From Otatea glauca (taxonomy: Eukaryota; Streptophyta; Magnoliopsida; Poales; Poaceae), in NCBI GenBank assembly GCA_036346275.1, contig CM070711.1, forward strand, positions 52,391,435 through 52,455,434: 64,000 bases of DNA, read 5' to 3'. Positions 35,707-46,204 of the stretch are shown in pieces. The notes under the pieces are model-generated. The model had not been told where the DNA came from. It made no database searches and saw only the letters and a program-made list of their open reading frames with translations. The translations under genes were made by a program, and so were the position numbers. Positions within the stretch are counted from its first letter, which is position 1. The number at the start of each line of letters is the position of its first letter.

Positions 35707-35840
35707 TGACCCGATTTGATGAAAAAGTTATGCTGGCCTATGAAGATTGCTGAGCAAGACTTGGAGTGTGAAGTTGAAGATAAAGCCGATGACAGAGGAT
35801 TTGAGAGCTTGAGTGCATGAAAATGATAGTGAATGGACCT

Positions 35841-35850
35841 CATATTTATA
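35841..35850 (-). promoter_or_regulatory. TATA box of the antisense Tat gene
   Basis: Minus strand CCCCTATAAATATG, about 135-145 bp upstream of the start codon at 35706. Confidence 0.5.
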
Positions 35851-35929
35851 GGGGGTAAAAATATGAAACGACGGGAAGTTTTTTGGAGGGGCGCGTACGA
35901 TTAATGGTAAAGATACGCGTCTCAAGATT

Positions 35930-36640
35930 TTACGGCGTCATAAATAGAGCATTTACCAACAAGAATATTACTCTAAAAGCCGATGATGATAGAAGCGAAA
36001 AGAAAATGTTTGGAAGATAATATATTATCTCCAAAAATAAAGGGCATATGTTTGCACGAATTTGGCAAAGCATGGCCAAATTGTCGCTAAGGATAAAGGT
36101 ATATTTTGGTCGATATCGGATAAGAAAGGAAAAGTTAAAGATAGAATTATGACCGATATTGATCCAAACTTGAGAATTCCATCCGAGTAAAGGCCGATAA
36201 AGATCATGGTCGACAAACATATCGGAGAGGAATACGATCGGCCAATGTACTATAAAAGGCGAACAAAGAAAACAACACAATCAACCAACCAAACTCGCAT
36301 TTACTCTTTTATTTTCTTGTCATCTAAGAGTAGCTCTTGTAATTTAGAATCTCTTGCAATATGATCTTGATCAATAAAGTTGCGCATTGTCGATTATTGA
36401 TCTTCATCGATTATGCCAGTCAGATTTGATTTTCTCCGATTTTGTTGCACATCGCCTTCTTTAGAAAAATCTACATTTATTTACCATCTATTTAGTCCTA
36501 ATTGGCTGTTTAGACTTATCATTACCTTAGATTTGATCAGCTTATTGACTATTTAGATCTCTACTGATTGTTACCTTAGATCGGCTTTGAGCATATTTTT
36601 TTTATCTATCTTACCAATTGCAGAATCAAATCGATTGACA
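35930..36640 (+). repeat. Probable 3' LTR of the Tat element (edges approximate)
   Basis: Plus-strand TATAAAAGG at 36251-36259 and AATAAA at 36373-36378, 120 bp apart, in the spacing expected of an LTR promoter and poly(A) site. No partner LTR in the window, so the ends are not fixed. Confidence 0.45.
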
Positions 36641-37723
36641 CGCCCTGAACCCGGCGTTCTTCGTGTGTTGAAACCGATAGAACTCTTTTGATGCCAACAG
36701 CGCTGTTCTACTAAATATGCATGCACATGTATACATCTGTTTTTCATTTTTTGATGAGCGCACAGGTCGACAGATTCGAACACGAGGAGACCGAGCGCAC
36801 AAAGGCGCATCTGCCATCCTCAGCCGATGGTGTTTTCGAGTGTAGGAATCATGGCGCGCGACAAGCAGTTTCTGGCTCCCCGTTATTGGGCTCACTCCCT
36901 GCTGGGCCTAAGATTTACATTTAAATTTGAATTCTCAATTTGAACATGGTGATGCCTAATTTTCTACTTTATGTCATTTTCATTTTCTCTCCACAACACA
37001 ACAGGTGGGCTGTTAACAAGAATGGCAATTGATTCCATGAGAGTCTGGCACTAATCAAACCAGTGGATGATCGGCTCGTCATGTGCATAATAATATGCAC
37101 TAATTAATAATACACATTTTCTCTCCACTTTGCATAATAATATGTATTAATTAATAATTAATGCAAGCATTAAACACAACATCACTGGAAAGCCGATACT
37201 ACCGCCACACGGGGCCAGTACTCCCGCAAGTTTGGTACTACCGCTACTGCATGGCCGGTAGTAATGCTCCACTGAACCAACTCTCGAAAGTACCTACCGC
37301 CACTGGAGGCTGGTAGTACCGTACTCCTGGTACTACCACTCCAAGATTGCCGGTAGTGTCGTCTGTGTCTAACCCGAGAGAAAATACCTATCTAAAAAAA
37401 GATTACCGCTCCCAAGGCCGGTAGATCCACAGGGCGGGCACTACCGCTTCTACATGATCGGTAGTGCCGCCCTTGACCTTACAATACCTTAAATTGCTTC
37501 AAATTCAAAATATAATTCAAAACAAATTCAAACTTGAATACCACATACTCAAACGTTCTCAATAACTCATCCGATAAAACTCCACATAATCTTTCACCTC
37601 TACATTACCTAAAACCTATATAAAATAGACTTACTAACAGCGGACATATACCAATATATTTATTCTTACATCAACGTGACAATTTAAAAGTAGTGAATGA
37701 TAAGTACTATGGCGATGTTATGA
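36641..37723. other. Region between Tat element and P450 pseudogene
   Basis: No gene. 37085-37165 holds a direct repeat of GCATAATAATATG. 37183-37467 is rich in ACTACCGC and its reverse GCGGTAGT-like motifs after a CACTGGAAAGCC start, resembling CACTA subterminal repeats. 3' untranslated sequence of the P450 probably lies near 37550-37723. Confidence 0.5.
37183..37467. repeat. CACTA-like subterminal repeat cluster
   Basis: Many interleaved ACTACCG and CGGTAGT motifs in both orientations after CACTGGAAAGCCGAT. No second terminus found; could be a fragment or a different element. Confidence 0.4.
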
Positions 37724-38615
37724 TCAGATTCCTCTGATCTTAATCTGCGCCCCATGCATCGGACGCAACATTCCTACGGTATGCGGCGCATGAGTATAAG
37801 ACGGTGCGAGGTCGAACTCAAATCGCTGAAGGATCATACACAGCGCCATCTTGGCCTCAAGCAGCGCGAAGTTCTGACCAATGCAGATCCGCGGCCCCAG
37901 CCGAACGGAAGCAATGCACCTGGATTCTTGGATGCCTTGGAGATCCCCTCGGCGAACCTCTCTGGTCTGAACTCCTGCACGTTGCTTCCCCAGATGTTCG
38001 GGTCGTGGTGGATGAACAGCACGGGCAGCACCATGATCACGCCGGCGGGGTACGTGACGCCTCCGATCTCCATCTGCTTGTAGGTTTTCCGGTTGAGCGA
38101 AACGGCCGGTGGGTATAGCCGGAGAACTTCGTAAAGAATCATGGTCACCTGCACCACAGGTCAGCTAGATTTTATACCTCCCGTTGCATAGTCGTTGTTG
38201 TCATGAAATCAAGTAATTAATTTGTACTCACGATTTTGAGGCGACTCAGGCCTTCATATTCAGGTCTGTTTTCCCAAATAGGCCTAGGATCTCCTCCCTT
38301 GCACGGTCCTGCCACTCGGCGTGCATGCTTAGTACGACCATTGTCCATGTGAGCAGTACTGATGTCGTCTCCATTCCTGCAAAATAGAACAGCTTGCACT
38401 CGTTTATGATCTCTTCAGTCGTCATTCCTAGGCTAGATTGACCATTCTCATCTGTGTGTCTCATGTTCAACTCTAGCAACAACCCAAGTAAGCCATCTTT
38501 CGTGCACCCGCCTTCTTTCATAGCTTGCAGTCTTTTCCCAACTTGACCTCGTAGAATCGATTCGATCTCGTTATTAATTTGATGCATCCTCCGGTTGTTT
38601 TTGGTAGACAAGGAC

Positions 38616-39372
38616 CTGAAAAGTGAAAATGGCATACCCTTTTTCATTTCCAGTACTACAAACGAACTAAGAGTAGTGGAAGGTATTTTTTTAAGGGAAT
38701 TGCTAAACGGCACTCGAGTGTTTTTTTTTGCTTGTGAGCACTCAATTTTTCTTGTCTATTAGATATTGATTTTTTTATGAGCTCTCAAATTTTTTTGCCT
38801 ACTAGATATTTCTTTGTGATCAATGTTGTACTTTATTGTGTTGTCTTTGTCAATATTTGACTTTGTGATCCACATTTTTGTTTGTTTTGTTTCTTTTTTT
38901 TTTACAAATTGTCTTATTATTTTTTACATAATTTAATTTGTGTAAAAGTAGTATATAATTGATGTAAAAAAGGTGTGCTGAAAAGAATACTATTCTTCTT
39001 TTTTTCAAATTGTCACGTCATTTTTACATAATTTAATTTGTGTAAAACTAATTTATGTAAAAATGTCATGTAGAAAAATAATGTTCCTCGTCCAATACTT
39101 AAAAATTTTAGTACTCTTTGATAAAATAGTACTCAAATGGGAGGGGAGGAGGCAAATTGATTTTATACATTGGATCTAGATCTCAAAGCTCAAAATTTGA
39201 ATACTATTTAGCAAGAAAAAAACTCATATTCTTCCTAGAGACTTCTTTTTTTAATCACGAAATAACCGATCGACTTTACAATATTGGTCCTCAATGTTAA
39301 ATTTGCAGTTCTAATAAAGTTTATCTGGTACTAAGTACTCAATGTTAAATTAGTAGTGCCCCTTTTACTCAC
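38616..39372 (-). other. Intron 3 of the P450 pseudogene
   Basis: 757 bp against 88 bp in the intact gene, GT donor (ATGTGAGT) and CAG acceptor. It is T-rich with poly-T runs and repeated TTTTTACATAATTTAATTTGTGTAAAA segments (near 38920 and 39020), so it has probably grown by a small insertion not identified. Confidence 0.6.
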
Positions 39373-39475
39373 ATGTAACCAGGAATGACAATCTTCTGTA
39401 TGTTTTTTGCCATGATGCGCCCAATTTGCTCGGACTGAAGCTGGAAAATCCTTCTTCCTTCAAGGTAGCTGCTGC

Positions 39476-39900
39476 TAGGGGTGGATATCGAGCTAACTCG
39501 ACTCGACTCATTAAACTCGTTACGATAATGAGCCAGCTCGACTCGACTCGTTATCTTAACGAGTTCAAATCTCAGCTCGGCTCGACTCGTTAAACTTGTG
39601 AGTTGGCTCGTTAAACTCGATATTGCCATCTGAGAGGAGGATTGCTGTTGAGACTATACAGTATGCTATGTGTTATCATCATCGCCTCACATATATACAG
39701 TTATACTTGCCGACTTGGAGGACTCGTTAAACTCGCGAGTTGGCTCGTTTAACTCGCGAGTTAGCTCATTTAACTCGTTATAGAAACGAGTTCAAATCAT
39801 AACTCGACTCTACTCATTAAGAAACGAGTTCGAGCTGAGTCGAGCCGAGTTTGCGAGTACTCGTTTAACTCACGAGTTTCGAGTTTATTTTCCACCCCTA
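39476..39900. mobile_element. Non-autonomous hAT element (425 bp) in P450 exon 3
   Basis: Terminal inverted repeats TAGGGGTGGA and TCCACCCCTA, hAT-type, flanked by perfect 8-bp target duplications GCTGCTGC at 39468-39475 and 39901-39908. The inside is packed with ACTCG/CGAGT motifs, for example GACTCGACTCGTTA and AACTCGCGAGTT, clustered towards both ends, with no open frame. Excision with one target copy would restore the exon sequence encoding AFGSSYLEGRR. Confidence 0.93.
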
Positions 39901-39977
39901 GCTGCTGCCGAATGCGGTGCGAGAAATGACATCTCCGGTGAGGCTCTGGAGCTCCGGCCAGACATCCACCTCGCACG

Positions 39978-40358
39978 TGTTGTATCTTGGAACAGAACAC
40001 CTTAAAACCTGCACAAGCTCTGATGGAAGATTCACCTGGATAACGTTCTTCAGAACAACAGAGCAAAGAAAACTTCAGAGATGATAACAGAGAAGAGTAT
40101 TTTGGTGCTGCGATCAAAGCTCTGACTTTTGGGTATTCTTCATTAGCTTATATAGAAAAGAGTTAGATTAAAATAACCAACTTAATGAATCTATCGGATG
40201 CATCCGTAGCTAATATGATTTAAACTAACTAACTAATGTATGAATTCGATTGACTTAACCGAAAAACAACTTCGGCTATTATACGGCAGAATAACTACTA
40301 CTATAGCAAATCACGGCAACACGGTTAGCGCAGCAATTCAACAGGCTTAACTCTATCA
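39978..40358 (-). repeat. 3' LTR of the exon-3 Copia
   Basis: TGTTGTATCTTGG to AACTCTATCA on the plus strand. Minus TATA box CTATATAAG near 40147-40155. Differences from the 5' LTR are few and partly at CTG/CAG sites. Confidence 0.95.
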
Positions 40359-40368
40359 AATCACCCCC

Positions 40369-41439
40369 TTAAGCCTGGTGTTTTGGATTTACTTCCACAA
40401 TCCCTAGCTTCTGCCTCATCTCAACAAATTTTATGTGACCCAGCGCCTTAGTCAAGATGTCAGCCAATTGACCATCAGTACCAACATGATCAATCAACAT
40501 TTTGCCTTCATCAATGCATTCTCGAATAAAATGAAAACGATTATCAATGTGTTTACTTCGTCCGTGATGCACTGGATTCTTACTCAAGGCAATTGCAGAC
40601 TTATTGTCCACCGTGAGCTTCATTGTTTCAGTCTTATGCCCAAGCATTTCTTCCAGCAGTCTGCTCAACCAGACGCCCTGACAAGACGCCATTGCCGCTG
40701 CTATGTATTCTGCTTTACACGAAGAAAGTGCGACCACTTTTTGCTTCTGTGAGGCCCAAGTAACCACGCTTGATCCGAGAAAGAAAGCAATCCCAGCAGT
40801 GCTTTTCTGGTCATCAATATCATTGGCAAAATCACTGTCACTGAAACCAACAAGCGTGAGTTCTTGTTTATTCTTCTTGTAGCTGCAGCCATAGCCAATG
40901 GTTCCTTTGATGTATCGCAAGATCTGCTTGACAGCAGTCCAATGCCGAGCCGCTGGTGCCTCCATAAACCTGCTCACAATTCCTACTGCGTGAGCGATGT
41001 CTGGTCTTGTGTGAACAAGGTACCGCAGGCTACCCACAATGCTCCGATATTGTTTCTCATCCACAGGTGTACTAGCTTCTTTCTTGCTCAGCTTCAACCG
41101 GCTTTCCATTGGTGTATGACAGGCGTTGCAACTTGCCATTCCTGCAGCTTCAAGAATTCTGCGTGCATATGCACTTTGGCATAATGTGATTTCATTAACG
41201 CCTTGTTTAACCTCAATCCCTAGATAGTAGCTGAGTAATCCCAAGTCACTCATGTTAAACAGTTGTTGCATTTGAGCTATGAACACAACAATATCACTCA
41301 TATTTGATCCTGTGATGATCAAATCGTCAACATACACACCAATCAATAATAAAGACTCCTTGCTTTCTCTTCGATAAACTGCATGCTCCAGTGGATTCCT
41401 CACAAATCCGAGTGAAATCAATGCTTTGTCTAGTTTCAA
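40369..41439 (-). CDS. Copia reverse transcriptase (C-terminal) and RNase H
   Basis: A 356-codon open frame. RT catalytic box YVDDLIITG at about residues 36-44, TPMESRLKLSK and RPDIAHAVGIVSRFM connection motifs, then RNase H with FSDSDFAND (first acidic residues), KAEYIAAA and TVDNKSAIALSKNP, ending shortly before the purine tract. The N-terminal RT continues upstream to about 41850 in other frames. Converts element RNA to DNA; acts in cytoplasmic particles. Confidence 0.92.
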   Translation of the reverse strand: MKLDKALISLGFVRNPLEHAVYRRESKESLLLIGVYVDDLIITGSNMSDIVVFIAQMQQLFNMSDLGLLSYYLGIEVKQGVNEITLCQSAYARRILEAAGMASCNACHTPMESRLKLSKKEASTPVDEKQYRSIVGSLRYLVHTRPDIAHAVGIVSRFMEAPAARHWTAVKQILRYIKGTIGYGCSYKKNKQELTLVGFSDSDFANDIDDQKSTAGIAFFLGSSVVTWASQKQKVVALSSCKAEYIAAAMASCQGVWLSRLLEEMLGHKTETMKLTVDNKSAIALSKNPVHHGRSKHIDNRFHFIRECIDEGKMLIDHVGTDGQLADILTKALGHIKFVEMRQKLGIVEVNPKHQA

Positions 41440-42115
41440 ATTCGGGCTCGTGGAGCTTGTCGCAACCCATATAGTGCCTTATGCAGCTTAAGCACTTTTC
41501 CTTTGTTGTTGTGGTCTGTGTAACCGGGTGGTTGACAAACATATACCTCCTCAGCCAGATCACCATTCAGAAACGCTGTTTTGACATCCATGTGATGTAC
41601 TTCCAGTTCTTATAAAAGCAAGTACGATTAGCAATCGTCTGATTTCCATCCGAGCTACGGTGCAAACACCTCATCAAAATCCATACCCTCTCTGTGCATA
41701 GCCTTTTGCCACCAAGCCGACTTTGTGTTTAATGATATTTCTGCTGGATCCTTTTTATCTTGAATATCCATTTGAGCCCTATGGCTTTGTGCCCAATCGA
41801 AGAGAGGCAAGCTCCTGTGTTCCATTTTTACCAATGGAATTCATTTCTTCCTCCATGGCTTATCTACAACAATCTTCACCAAGGGCTTGATCAATGTTAG
41901 CTGGTTCCTCAGCAGAAAGAAAACAGAGACCAGAATACTCCATTTCTTGTTCTGTAGTGGCTGCATATATGTCTGTGAGTTTTCTATACCGATGAGGACC
42001 ACTGGCTGAATCAAGTGTATCATCATACTTTGGTGGTGTTGCCCATTCAATTGCATTTGTTGGTGTTGATGCAGCGTACTCGGATCCGCTTCTTGTGGTG
42101 TCACTTGATTCGTCT

Positions 42116-43660
42116 CTAATGAAGGTCTGTGTAAGTATCTTCATGTGACAGGACTTGATCTTCAGAATATTTCATAGTGAACGTGGCTACCGGATGAAAG
42201 ATGTGATTGCCATCTTCTTTCTCCCATTCCCACTTCCTTTGCTCATTAAATACAACATCCCGTGTCACATGTAGTTTCTTTGCAACCGGATCATAAACTC
42301 TGTATGCTTTTGCACCTTCTTCATATCCAACAAAGATCATCAGTGTTGGGCGATCGGCCAATTTGTTCATACCTGGCCCAATCCTCTTAACATGGGTGAC
42401 ACAGCCGAAGGTCCTCAAATGGTGTACCTTCGGTTTCCTTTTGTGCCATGCCTCGTATGGAGTAATTCCTTCAAGGCTTCTCGTTGGTGATCGATTGAGA
42501 ATGTAGACTGCAGTCTTGACTGCTTCTCCCCAGAATTCAGCCAGCATTCCCATACTTTTTAGCATGCAGCGAGCCATTTCGACTACCATTTGATTTCGGC
42601 GATCGACAACACCATTTTGCTGTGGTGAGTAAGGTGCTATGGTACAATGCCGAATACCCAGACCTTCACAATATTCTTTGAATTCAAAGGAATTGAACTC
42701 TCCACCACGACCTGAATGGAAAGCCCTAAGTCTGCCACCAAGTGCAGCTTCTACATAGAGCTTGATCTTCTTAAAATATTTGAATGCTTCATCTTTGGTT
42801 TTCAGCAATTCTATCCACATGAAACGACTATAATCATCAACGATTAACAAGAAGTACTTATTACCTCCTGGTGTCACCGGCGTGATGGGACCGCACAGAT
42901 CGCAGTGAACCAATTCAAGTCCTGTCTCGGCACGATATGTTGATGCCTGTGGGAAAGGCTTGCGATGTTGTTTGCCCAAAGCGCAACCATCACAGAACTG
43001 CTCTTGATGTTCAATTCTTGGGATGCCAACTGCCATATCCATCAACGCCAAATTCCGCAAAGAGCGAAAATTCAGATGGCCATAACGTGCATGCCATAAC
43101 CATGCCTTGTCATCAATCCTTGAGAGAAGACATACTGGTTCACAAGTCTGCAGCACTATTTTGTAGAGTCTATTCGATGATCTTCTGACTTTCATCAAAA
43201 TCACTCCACTCCGATCATAAATCCACAAGAAAGAATCATGCATTACAATCTTGCTGCCTGTCTCTGATAGCTGACCTAGGCTGATTATATTACTGCATAA
43301 CTTAGGTATATAGTATACCCCAGTTAGAAGACGTTGCTCACCATTCTTGCACCGCAACAAAATGGAGCCTTTTCCCTTTATTTCCACAGTTGAGCCATCA
43401 CCAAATCTGACATGCCCATTAATGTCTTCATCCAGTTCCTTGAACTTGGAATATTGACCTGACATGTGGTTACTTGCCCCATTGTCAAGGTACCACATAT
43501 CTGAGTTCATCTGTTCTTCAGTAGCGAGGAGTTTCGGCCTCTCCTCATGAAGCAAAACCGGCTCGTGTGTTTCTTCCACACATGCGGCTAAAAACAAGGC
43601 TGGTTCTTCTTCTTGCGTTGCAGCAAGATTGGCTTGCTCCTCACGACCCCGACGTGGCTT
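42116..43660 (-). CDS. Copia protease and integrase
   Basis: A long open frame: protease active site WYLDNGASNHMSG near 43510-43470; integrase zinc domain WHARYGHLNF with CDGCALGKQ; core HCDLCGPITPVTPGG and DDYSRFMWIELL; then RGGEFNSFEF. The second catalytic Asp (usually in SDRGGEF) reads Gly (GGT at 42710-42712), so either inactive or a base error. Followed by GKE-type C-terminal sequence. Joined to gag by a one-base shift near 43670. Confidence 0.92.
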   Translation of the reverse strand, partial: KPRRGREEQANLAATQEEEPALFLAACVEETHEPVLLHEERPKLLATEEQMNSDMWYLDNGASNHMSGQYSKFKELDEDINGHVRFGDGSTVEIKGKGSILLRCKNGEQRLLTGVYYIPKLCSNIISLGQLSETGSKIVMHDSFLWIYDRSGVILMKVRRSSNRLYKIVLQTCEPVCLLSRIDDKAWLWHARYGHLNFRSLRNLALMDMAVGIPRIEHQEQFCDGCALGKQHRKPFPQASTYRAETGLELVHCDLCGPITPVTPGGNKYFLLIVDDYSRFMWIELLKTKDEAFKYFKKIKLYVEAALGGRLRAFHSGRGGEFNSFEFKEYCEGLGIRHCTIAPYSPQQNGVVDRRNQMVVEMARCMLKSMGMLAEFWGEAVKTAVYILNRSPTRSLEGITPYEAWHKRKPKVHHLRTFGCVTHVKRIGPGMNKLADRPTLMIFVGYEEGAKAYRVYDPVAKKLHVTRDVVFNEQRKWEWEKEDGNHIFHPVATFTMKYSEDQVLSHEDTYTDLH

Positions 43661-43669
43661 GCGACATTC

Positions 43670-44526
43670 GAGGCGTAATGTCCATAGGCATCACAATTAA
43701 AACACTTGACTCTGTTCTTGTCACGTGTTTTATTTGGTCCTCGGCTTCCCTCACCCTCCTGGCGAGTCATGCTGCCAGCGCCACGACTGCGAAACCCTCG
43801 TCCGCAACCACGGCCATGTGGCTTGCCACGGCCGCGACCTTCACTGATCCGGCCGTTTGAAGACGTATCTCCGCCGCCGCTCTTCTGCCGTGCCTGCCAC
43901 TCAGCTTGAGTCAGCAAGAGTTGTCCATCGCCGTTGCCATCACTTTGTCTTCGAATGTGTTCTTCGTATGCTTTGAGACGGCCAATCGCTTCTTCAATTG
44001 TCATCAGCTCCAAGTCAAAGAATTGCTCGATTGCGGCGACAACCTGCAAAAACTTGTCAGGAACTGAGACAAGTAACTTCTTTACAAGCATTGCTTCTTC
44101 TACTCCTTCTCCCAAACTGCGGATTTGATTTGCCAGGCTAGTAATTTTCCCGGCAAATTCATCGACAGTTTCAGTTTCCTTCATGCGTAAGGCTTCAAAG
44201 TCACTTCTTAGTGTCTGGACTCTAGCCTTCTTCACCCGATCAGCACCCAGGTTCATAGTCCTCAGACTTTCCCATGCTTCTTTGGCCGTTTTGTGCTTGG
44301 CCAACTGCAGCAAAATTTCTTTTGGAACTGCTTGAAAGATACAAGCCAATGCCATCTTGTCCTTCCTCTTCTCCACAGGTGTGTTATCCGCAAGTTCAAT
44401 AGCCTCCCAGACGCCTTGTGCATCCACAAAGATCTCCATCTTGATTGCCCAAGTGGAATAATTTGTGGAGGTTAGCATCGGGTAATGCAAAGTTACACCC
44501 CCTTCTTTTGATGCTGGCAATGTCAT
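43670..44526 (-). CDS. Copia gag
   Basis: Start at 44526 (MTLPASKEGG), 35 nt from the primer site. UBN2-type capsid with TSTNYSTWAIKMEIF, KTAKEAWESL and TVDEFAGKITSLANQIRSLG. A Gly/Arg-rich linker leads to the zinc knuckle CFNCDAYGHYAS, broken before its last cysteine by loss of one base near 43670. Forms the particle that packages element RNA. Confidence 0.92.
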
Positions 44527-44560
44527 CCTCTCCTGGTTCGGCACTGGATGGATCTTGCAG

Positions 44561-44572
44561 GCTCTGATACCA
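44561..44572 (-). other. Primer binding site of the exon-3 Copia
   Basis: Minus TGGTATCAGAGC, two bases from the 5' LTR; initiator tRNA-Met type. Confidence 0.88.
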
Positions 44573-44574
44573 CT

Positions 44575-44955
44575 TGTTGTATCTTGGAACAGAACACCTG
44601 AAAACCTGCACAAGCTCTGATGGAAGATTCACCTGGATAACGTTCTTCAGAACAACAGAGCAAAGAAAACTTCAGAGATGATAACAGAGAAGAGTATTTT
44701 GGTGCTGCGATCAGGCTGCAGCTTTTCGGGTATTCTTCATTAGCTTATATAGAAAAGAGTTAGATTACAATAACCAACTTAACTGAATCTATCTGGATGC
44801 ATCCGTAGCTAATATGATTTAAACTAACTAACTAACAGACAGAATTCTGATTGACTTAACCGAAAAACAACTTCGGCTATTATACGGCAGGAATAACTAC
44901 TACTATAGCAAATCACGGCGGTTAGCGCAGCAATTCAACAGGCTTAACTCTATCA
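44575..44955 (-). repeat. 5' LTR of the exon-3 Copia
   Basis: 381 bp, pairs with 39978-40358. Followed by target copy GCACG at 44956. Confidence 0.95.
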
Positions 44956-45753
44956 GCACGTACCATCAGAGCCAAGGGACAGCGTCCATTTGCCGACAAG
45001 GTCTTCGCAGCACGCAGAAAACGCCGGCAGCATGACCTGCAAAGTCATTCATTCCAAGGATCAATTATTGTACAGTCGAACACACAGTAAATAGTTCACA
45101 AGAGTATAAGAAAATATGAAACATCTTTTGTGTACCTTGAGCTTCTGGAGATGGAATGCAGGGTTAAGGATTCCCCTGTGCTTGACCCACTTCTCGCCCT
45201 CGTGGTTGGCGAGGCCGCCGGCCAGCAGCTTGGTTAGCTTCTGGAACTTTGGCTTCTCGAAGTGCTCGAACTTATTGGACAGCACGTCCTTAGCAAGGTC
45301 GGGGTCGGTGATGATCACCTGGGGGATCGGGCCGAACCAAGTGATGCACGCCTTACCGTGCTCCCGGACGGTGTTGTAGAGGAAAGGCATGACACGGGGG
45401 CCGATGTCGTGGCAGCGCAGCGGCATCGGCCTCGACCAGGCCTCCTTGTTCATCCGGACCTCGTCCTTCAGGTCGCCGGAAAGGAAGCGGTAGGACGTGC
45501 CGCGGAGGCCCTGCGCGCGCAGCTCCCGCTCAAGCCGCCGCGGCCGCCACCACAGCCGGTCCATGTCCAGCAGCCGGGCGACCTGCCACAGAAGCACACG
45601 AAGCCCAGTAGACCGCAGGCCAGGAAGCCCCATGGCACTGAGGCTGGACTCATCAACGCTCCTGGAATCATTGCTTTTGAGAGAAGTGGGAGAAGAAGAC
45701 AGTGCGAGTGAACTCTTACTTGATGGGTACGAAGATAAGTATCTGGCGTCTGG

Positions 45754-45761
45754 ATATATAA
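45754..45761 (-). promoter_or_regulatory. TATA box of the P450 pseudogene
   Basis: Minus strand CTTATATATCC, about 85 bp upstream of the start codon at 45671, a normal plant promoter distance. Confidence 0.6.
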
Positions 45762-46204
45762 GTGCAGCTGGGACAGTTAGTCTACCGTGCCATTTTTCTA
45801 GAGCCTTGGATTTTTTTGGCTCTTTGAATTAATTTTTTTTGTTGAGTTTGATCTCTGTTTGAACAAAATTGAAAATCTTTTCTCTTCTCGATTGCGATAA
45901 GCACCTACCACTCTCCTATATCACGAAAAATGATACATGCCGTCTTCTGATACTTTCGCAATTAAGAAGGGAACTAGATTTATAATTTAGTTCGGACTGA
46001 GACCATACATGCAAAAGAATTAGGCCAAGGTAAAAAAAAAAAGCTAAAAATTCAATTTTCTAAGCTTATTTTCTCTGGAGTACAATTAAGGCTGTGTGTG
46101 GGGCCTTTGGGCATTTCGGTCAAGGAACGGTCCATGCTTTGCTTGTAAGGAACCTCGTGGAGAAGAAACGCCGACGGGGATCGTGACGCGCGTGGGATGC
46201 CACT
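45762..46204. other. Upstream region of the P450 pseudogene
   Basis: AT-rich, no gene. Ends at the Copia LTR at 46205, so only about 0.5 kb of the original promoter remains next to the gene. Confidence 0.5.

Larger units (their letters stand above)
31391..36640 (+). mobile_element. Gypsy retrotransposon, Tat-type 3' part
   Basis: Plus-strand decayed integrase (31391-32560) is followed by a long non-pol region with an antisense gene (32763-35706) and an LTR-like end with TATA and poly(A) signals. Extra antisense genes downstream of pol are known from Tat-clade plant Gypsy elements (for example Grande). The left edge is a junction with Gypsy 2; the right edge is approximate. Confidence 0.72.
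39978..44955 (-). mobile_element. Complete Copia retrotransposon in P450 exon 3
   Basis: Two 381-bp LTRs (39978-40358, 44575-44955; TG...CA), 5-bp target duplications GCACG (39973-39977, 44956-44960), primer site TGGTATCAGAGC, purine tract AAGGGGG beside the 3' LTR, and minus-strand gag, protease, integrase, RT and RNase H. Equal LTR lengths and long open frames suggest a recent insertion. A few single-base shifts break the polyprotein. Confidence 0.96.
37724..45671 (-). pseudogene. CYP72A-like cytochrome P450 pseudogene split by Copia and hAT insertions
   Basis: Minus-strand exons: 45671-45136 (exons 1 and 2 fused, no intron 1), 45036-39373 (exon 3, holding both insertions), 38615-38232, 38148-37724. 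Motifs: WWRPRRLERELRAQGLRG, ITWFGPIPQ, KWVKHRGILNPAFH, FAGMETTS (I-helix), ExxR in YEVLRLYPPA, FRPERFAEG, and a heme loop FGWG...RICIGQNF split by a one-base shift. Other one-base shifts lie after the anchor (near 45600) and near 38275 (AAAACAG). Removing the hAT and Copia elements with one target copy each restores exon 3. Beyond the insertions the shifts are homopolymer-like and could be sequence errors. Divergent from copies A and B, so an older paralogue. Confidence 0.92.
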
